From the NCBI GenBank assembly GCA_002748705.1, contig PDSZ01000006.1, positions 1 through 28,607 of the forward strand: 28,607 bases of DNA. The letters are read 5' to 3'. Below, piece by piece: positions 24,787 to 28,607 of the stretch. Every line of letters starts with the position of its first letter. Positions within the stretch are counted from its first letter, which is position 1. Source of the DNA: Candidatus Fermentibacterota bacterium (lineage in GTDB: Bacteria > Fermentibacterota > Fermentibacteria > Fermentibacterales > Fermentibacteraceae). The position numbers were made by a program, and so were the translations under genes. Under the pieces are notes generated by a model, which saw only the letters and a program-made list of their open reading frames with translations, did not search any database and was not told where the DNA came from.

Positions 24787-25884
24787 ATGAGAACAAAAAT
24801 TGAAGAGCTTGAATCAAAGACATTTTTCGAAGAAGTCTCCTCGGAAATCCCACCAGGGGATATCGTCGCTTATAATGAACTTCGATCTTGTGCAGATCTC
24901 TATCGCATGTATACACAGGGAATTTTGAAAATACAACCTGAATTTCAGCGAGAAATTGTTTGGAAAGGTCCTGATCAATCAAGATTTATAGATTCACTTA
25001 TAAAACAACTTCCTATTCCAAGTTTATGTTTCAGCTATGATCCAGAAAAACAAGAATGGATGGTCATTGATGGCCTCCAAAGAATATCTACTATAGTTAA
25101 GTTTCTATCGGGAGGGGATTGGAAAATTTCTAAGTTAGACGATATTGATCAAAAGATTGCCGGTAAATCTGTTGCAGCAATAAAAGTGTCTGACTCAAAA
25201 CTATACAAATATTATTCGCGAGTTGAAAATTTATCCATACCAGTAACAGTATTAAGGTGTGACCACTCAAAGAAATCACATCTTGAATACCTTTTCACAA
25301 TTTTTCATCGACTTAACACTGGTGGAATGAAATTAAATAATCAGGAAATTAGAAATTGTATTTATGGTGGCCCTTTTAATAGGTTACTAAAAGAACTTGA
25401 TTTAACTACTTCATGGAGAAAAATCAATAAAATGCGGTCTAATAATAGCTACAGATTTACAAAACAAGAACTAATTTTAAGATTTTTTGCATTTCATTAC
25501 AGCTTAGATAAATATGACGGAAATTTAGCAAAATTTCTAAATTCATTTATGTATGAAAACAGATACATTAATGAGGATAGTACATTTCATTTAACAAAAC
25601 TATTCCAAAATACTTCCGATTTAATTTTCGAGAAATTGTTCGATAAAAAATCTCCCAAAAAAAATGTTTCTATCACAATAATCGAATCATTGATGGTTGG
25701 AGTTTGCGCAAATATTGTAGTCTTGCAAAATCAGCCACCTCAAACTATTAAGCAAAAATTCAAAAAAATGCTCAATGACCCCAATTTTTCAGATGATTCC
25801 TTAAAAGAAGGACTTTCTAGAAAACAAAAGCTTGTAGATAGATTAAATGCTGCTATTGAAATTTTTTCCGCTAAAACGTCATGA
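24787..25884 (+). CDS. DUF262 (GmrS-like / ParB-fold) protein
   Basis: 365 residues from ATG 24787, with AAGGAG ten bases upstream. The DUF262 signature is clear. IQPEFQREIVWK (Arg55) corresponds to the 'YQR...W' motif, MVIDGLQRISTIVKFL (Asp95 to Arg99) to 'DGqQR', and IFHRLNTGGMKLNNQEIRN (Asn176, Gly178) to the 'f..iN..G..l...e' motif. In GmrSD enzymes this domain binds or hydrolyses NTP and drives an HNH (DUF1524) nuclease. No HNH is present here; the C-terminal 150 residues are helical and unassigned. Base composition drops sharply (27% GC in the 60 bases at 25561-25620), unlike the surrounding operons, indicating horizontal origin. The stop overlaps the next start as ATGA. Likely a defence or toxin-antitoxin component; role inferred. 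Confidence 0.88.
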   Translation: MRTKIEELESKTFFEEVSSEIPPGDIVAYNELRSCADLYRMYTQGILKIQPEFQREIVWKGPDQSRFIDSLIKQLPIPSLCFSYDPEKQEWMVIDGLQRISTIVKFLSGGDWKISKLDDIDQKIAGKSVAAIKVSDSKLYKYYSRVENLSIPVTVLRCDHSKKSHLEYLFTIFHRLNTGGMKLNNQEIRNCIYGGPFNRLLKELDLTTSWRKINKMRSNNSYRFTKQELILRFFAFHYSLDKYDGNLAKFLNSFMYENRYINEDSTFHLTKLFQNTSDLIFEKLFDKKSPKKNVSITIIESLMVGVCANIVVLQNQPPQTIKQKFKKMLNDPNFSDDSLKEGLSRKQKLVDRLNAAIEIFSAKTS

Positions 25885-26387
25885 TTGCTAAATCATATAT
25901 AGAGCGCAATATCAAAAGAATGGACTCAAAATATAAAAAATCACAAAGCAATAAAGAGGCTCTTTTTTTTGCTAAAATGGCTATTATAGAATTGTCTGGA
26001 TGGATCGAAGAATCAATGGATGATATAATTCTGAGATGCGCTAAAAGAAATCTAAAACAAATATCAAATAGGGATATTATTAAAGATAATATCATAAAAT
26101 CAACTCACGGTTTTGACTATAATAAGCATTTCAAGAAGATGATTACTTCATTAATTGGTCTTATCCTGTATGAAAGTTTAGAAAAATCCTTCGACCAACA
26201 TAAATTTCTAAGAATGAAATCTGAACTGGGGAATCTAGTAAAAAAAAGAAATGTGGAAGCTCATACATATATTAAAATTACCAGAACAATTAATGCACCA
26301 TCATTAACATTAAGACAATTCTATGCAATTTATGAAGGGCTTATAGATGTTGATAAAAAATTGAGAGCCTTGCCTCATTTAAAATAG
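25881..26387 (+). CDS. HEPN-like protein paired with DUF262
   Basis: 168 residues from ATG 25881, overlapping the DUF262 stop by 4 nt. It is all-helical by composition. FAKMAIIELSGWIEESMDDI (about 30-49) resembles the first helix pair of MAE_28990 / RiboL-PSP-type HEPN proteins. KKRNVEAHTYIK holds an R-x4-H motif (Arg123, His128), the usual catalytic signature of HEPN ribonucleases. HEPN domains dimerise and cleave RNA in many toxin-antitoxin and anti-phage systems. I recall HEPN proteins of the MAE_28990 kind next to DUF262 genes, but I cannot verify that here. Composition is as AT-rich as the partner gene, so the two moved together. The attC-like site begins three bases after its stop codon. 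Confidence 0.7.
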   Translation: MIAKSYIERNIKRMDSKYKKSQSNKEALFFAKMAIIELSGWIEESMDDIILRCAKRNLKQISNRDIIKDNIIKSTHGFDYNKHFKKMITSLIGLILYESLEKSFDQHKFLRMKSELGNLVKKRNVEAHTYIKITRTINAPSLTLRQFYAIYEGLIDVDKKLRALPHLK

Positions 26388-26389
26388 AA

Positions 26390-26446
26390 ACTTAACAAGC
26401 CGTTTCACTGGACTCGTTTCACTCGCAGGTGAACTCAGCGTTCAGT
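26390..26446 (+). other. attC-like integron recombination site (57 bp)
   Basis: It has the layout of a short attC. R'' is ACTTAAC (26390-26396, matches RYYYAAC), then a five-base spacer AAGCC, L'' GTTTCAC (26402-26408), a variable loop, L' GTGAAC (26429-26434), a five-base spacer TCAGC, and R' GTTCAGT (26440-26446, 6 of 7 to GTTRRRY). L'' and L' pair except for one extra T in L'', the extrahelical base expected of attC. R'' and R' are complementary at 6 of 7. It begins directly after the HEPN stop codon. No integron integrase is in the window. Confidence 0.68.
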
Positions 26447-26471
26447 ATAATGAAAATGATCAGGGAGACGA

Positions 26472-27212
26472 ATGGAGAACCTGACATTCCAGGATAGCCT
26501 GCCCCTGATTAAGGCAATGCGAAATGGTGTACTTAATGAAGGGCTCTGGGAGTCACTGAAAGCATATGGTCAAGCTGATTCACAGAAACCGAATAAGGCA
26601 TCGGAATCCATCTTTTGCATATACACTGCTGGAGCTGATTTCCAGGAGTCAATATCGAAGTGTAAGCCCAGCCTACCTCAGTCTATATCTCAAATTCTCA
26701 TTGCTGGTTACCGGAACAGCATGTTGGATTTTGCCCTTGAAGACATCGAAAAAACTATATCCGAAACAGATGATTCTGTTGTCCTAAATGAAAAGCTTAC
26801 CGGCCTGATTGAGAAATACGAGAAATGCATAGTATCAGGTATATGTTCAGGTTGTCTGGAGAGAGAGTTTCATCTCCTTCTTGCCCAGGCTCAAAAACTG
26901 AATGCAACAACTGTTGAGCTGACTCAAAATGGTGATTCTTTCCTTGAGCAGAACTTCATCGGCAGTAGTTCAATCCATCTCAAGCGCCCTACTCATTCAC
27001 TTGTATACAGGACATTGCAGCACAAGCTTGAGGACTTGAGCTATCGCGATGAGATTCTGAAAATTGGTGATATAGAATATGAAATAAAGAAAAAGAGTCT
27101 TGCCGCCTATTTGATCTTCAAAGGTAATCAGGAAGTCTTACATGTTAAGTTTTTGGGCGTAAATATCACTGAACCAACCTATGAACCAGACGCCTGCAAG
27201 GGAATGGGGTAG
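26472..27212 (+). CDS. Uncharacterised protein in the second putative cassette
   Basis: 246 residues from ATG 26472 with AGGGAGA just upstream, starting 32 bases after the attC-like core at 26440. I do not recognise a family. The N-terminal two thirds look helical (SQILIAGYRNSMLDFALEDI, EKTISETDDS, LIEKYEKCIVSGICSGCLER), and the end is richer in strands (GDIEYEIKKKSLAAYLIFKG). Four cysteines (two in CSGC) are present but no clear metal site. No signal peptide. Its stop codon lies inside the second attC-like sequence, a common situation for cassette genes. Base composition is higher in GC than the DUF262-HEPN genes, so it has a separate origin. Confidence 0.7.
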   Translation: MENLTFQDSLPLIKAMRNGVLNEGLWESLKAYGQADSQKPNKASESIFCIYTAGADFQESISKCKPSLPQSISQILIAGYRNSMLDFALEDIEKTISETDDSVVLNEKLTGLIEKYEKCIVSGICSGCLEREFHLLLAQAQKLNATTVELTQNGDSFLEQNFIGSSSIHLKRPTHSLVYRTLQHKLEDLSYRDEILKIGDIEYEIKKKSLAAYLIFKGNQEVLHVKFLGVNITEPTYEPDACKGMG

Positions 27213-27233
27213 AGGTTACGGCGCTGGTTAAGC
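27172..27233 (+). other. Second, weaker attC-like sequence
   Basis: R' GTTAAGC (27227-27233) matches GTTRRRY fully, and AACCAAC (27172-27178) matches RYYYAAC at 6 of 7, with a five-base spacer and then AACCAGACGCC. Two pairings are possible: AACC with GGTT (27214-27217), or CAG-A-CGCC with GGCGCTG carrying one extra A. The fold is less regular than at 26390, so it may be a decayed attC. It overlaps the last codons and stop of the preceding gene. Confidence 0.4.
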
Positions 27234-27298
27234 GTATTGTTGTCACAACAGAAAATGCATGGTTTGCGCTCGTATGTATTCTATAGGCACAGGAATGC

Positions 27299-27388
27299 AT
27301 GCTAAAAAGAGCAAGACATGACAAAGACAATTGACTCAATGAGGAACGGTATCTCCGTTCAGGCCTGTCCAAGATAGCTTTTTAGCAT
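27299..27388. repeat. 11-bp inverted repeat enclosing a small hairpin
   Basis: ATGCTAAAAAG (27299-27309) is perfectly repeated in inverted form as CTTTTTAGCAT (27378-27388). Inside lies a second perfect hairpin, GAACGG-TATCT-CCGTTC (27344-27360). The 90-bp structure has the look of a tiny terminal-repeat element or of IS-end DNA, but I cannot assign it. It sits between the second attC-like site and the IS4-family gene. Confidence 0.55.
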
Positions 27389-27401
27389 CAAGATAAGAAA
27401 A

Positions 27402-27475
27402 ATGCCCTTTGCGGCTCAATTAAGTAGAATTTGATTTCCCAAGAACAAGTTCACTCAAAAGATCCGAAAGGGCAT
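27402..27475 (+). promoter_or_regulatory. Inverted repeat covering the IS4 transposase ribosome site
   Basis: ATGCCCTTTGCGG (27402-27414) pairs with CCGAAAGGGCAT (27464-27475), leaving one bulged G. The right arm contains the likely ribosome site AAAGGG eight to fourteen bases before the transposase ATG at 27483. In an RNA started outside the element this stem would hide the site, a device known from IS10 and IS50 to block expression by read-through. This function is inferred. Confidence 0.5.
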
Positions 27476-27482
27476 GCCGAAT

Positions 27483-28607
27483 ATGACACACTACGCAAGT
27501 TTATTCAATCAGCTACTGCAACAGTTCCCAAGAGCAGACTTTAAGAGACTCGTAAACAAGCACCGCACCGAGAGAAGAGCCAAAGGATTCTCCTCCTGGA
27601 GTCAGTTCGTTTCCATGTTATTCTGTCACCTGGCCAGAGCGGACTCTCTCCGGGAGATCAGTTATGGCCTTGCATGCTGCATTGGGAAGCTCAGTCATCT
27701 GGGATTGAAAAAAGCCCCTCCCAAGTCCACTCTGGCCTATGCTAATGCCAACAGACCGGCTGAGCTGTTTGAGGACTTGTTTTACAGTACCCTGGCATCA
27801 TTCCGAAAACAGAGAAAGCTTGGGAGAAGGAAGCCTTTCAGATTTAAGAACAAGCTGCTGACCTTTGACTCCACGACTATCACACTTGTCCTTGAGGCCT
27901 TTCCCTGGGCTGAGTACAGAACACGGAAGGGCGGCGTTAAGCTCCATGTCCTGCTGGACAACGCAGATCTGATGCCGGAGTTCGTCTGCATGACAGAAGC
28001 TCGGATGAATGACTGTAAAGGTCTGAGCATGCTCAATCTCAAACCAGGTACCATCATTACCATGGATCGTGGTTACAACGACTTTGCCCAGTTCGGTGAA
28101 TGGACCGAAAAGGGAGTGTTCTTCGTGACCAGGATGAAATCGAATACGAAGCACCAGATCAAAGAGAGTAGAGTACCCCCTCAGAACAGGCATATTCTGG
28201 CAGATCAGATTGTCATTCTTACCGGGGCTAATGCAGATAAGTGTGCCCACGATCTTAGACTGGTCAGAGCCATTGATCCGGAGACCGGAAATGTCATAGA
28301 TATTCTTACCAACAACCTGGAGCTTGGTGCATCCACCATCAGCGGCATTTACCGTGAAAGGTGGCGCATAGAGGAGTTTTTCAGGCTGCTCAAGCAAAAT
28401 CTGAAGATCAAAACCTTTGTGGGAACATCACGCAATGCTCTTTTGACTCAAATTTGGACAGCTCTCATAGCCCTGCTCCTGCTGAGGTGGCTGCACTATC
28501 TGTCTGAAGGTGGGTGGTCATTCTCTAATCTTGCAGCGATGCTGCGAATGAACCTCTTTACTTACAGAGACTTACTCGAGTGGTTGAAGGATCCGTTCGG
28601 GTCTCCA
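27483..28607 (+). CDS. IS4-family transposase (DUF4372 + DDE domain), 3' end beyond window
   Basis: 375 codons without a stop up to the window edge, starting at ATG 27483. The N-terminal region FNQLLQQFPRADFKRLVNKH then FSSWSQFVSMLFCHLARADS is the DUF4372 domain found in IS4-type transposases. The catalytic residues are present: Asp in LTFDSTTITL, Asp in IITMDRGYNDF, and Glu in IYRERWRIEEFFRLLKQNLK, the Y-x2-R-x3-E-x6-K signature. Only a short C-terminal tail is missing. No frameshift is visible, so the element may be intact and active. Its left terminal repeat was not located with confidence; a short complex of inverted repeats lies just upstream. Confidence 0.93.
   Translation, partial: MTHYASLFNQLLQQFPRADFKRLVNKHRTERRAKGFSSWSQFVSMLFCHLARADSLREISYGLACCIGKLSHLGLKKAPPKSTLAYANANRPAELFEDLFYSTLASFRKQRKLGRRKPFRFKNKLLTFDSTTITLVLEAFPWAEYRTRKGGVKLHVLLDNADLMPEFVCMTEARMNDCKGLSMLNLKPGTIITMDRGYNDFAQFGEWTEKGVFFVTRMKSNTKHQIKESRVPPQNRHILADQIVILTGANADKCAHDLRLVRAIDPETGNVIDILTNNLELGASTISGIYRERWRIEEFFRLLKQNLKIKTFVGTSRNALLTQIWTALIALLLLRWLHYLSEGGWSFSNLAAMLRMNLFTYRDLLEWLKDPFGSP

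Noticed and set aside
27798..28397. 199-codon minus-strand frame opposite the IS4 transposase
   Set aside because: The plus strand encodes an unmistakable DDE transposase over the same bases.

Overview
The window looks like a chromosomal segment of an uncultured, didermic (outer-membrane-bearing) bacterium. Several protein types recall the Fermentibacterota / Fibrobacterota-Bacteroidota neighbourhood: a gingipain-type C25 protease with a secretion-type C-terminal domain, a DUF3160 lipoprotein, a six-bladed-propeller remnant, an NHLRC2-like thioredoxin fold and a patatin fused to an outer-membrane barrel. This placement is inferred from protein types only. Strong GGAGG-type ribosome sites and frequent TTG/GTG starts are visible throughout.

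Region 1 (1-5288) is shaped by mobile DNA. The 3' end of an IS3-family element opens the window, and a second, full copy lies at about 3327-4654 in the same orientation; 337 of the 339 comparable bases are identical. Between them lie a DUF3160 lipoprotein gene and two genes broken exactly at the IS edges: the tail of a beta-propeller gene and the head of a MazG-type pyrophosphohydrolase. A 45-bp tandem repeat follows the second copy.

Region 2 (5236-18540) is the dense housekeeping core. A leftward operon runs from 10590 to a clear terminator at 5236-5273: unknown helical protein, gmd, DUF1015, a small lipoprotein, an anchored cysteine-less thioredoxin-fold protein, and sat. Divergent from it is a rightward operon of an eIF-2B-like protein followed by addB and addA, the two subunits of a double-strand-break repair helicase-nuclease. 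It converges on a leftward acidic lipoprotein gene built of four PPC-like repeats.

Region 3 (18504-23077) carries surface and secretion genes: the C25 protease with its own terminator, a cupin, and a patatin-POTRA-barrel protein overlapping the cupin by 4 nt.

Region 4 (23066-28607) is an accessory island: a frameshifted ISL3 transposase remnant, a GNAT acetyltransferase and two 93-94 bp copies of a hairpin-bearing repeat. Next comes an AT-rich two-gene unit, a DUF262 (GmrS-like) protein overlapping a HEPN-like protein by ATGA. A 57-bp sequence with the architecture of an integron attC site directly follows it. Then come an unknown gene, a weaker attC-like site, and an IS4-family transposase running off the window end. 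The best candidate for a little-described system is this DUF262 + HEPN pair, apparently carried as an integron-type cassette and plausibly an anti-phage or toxin-antitoxin module. No integrase is present in the window.
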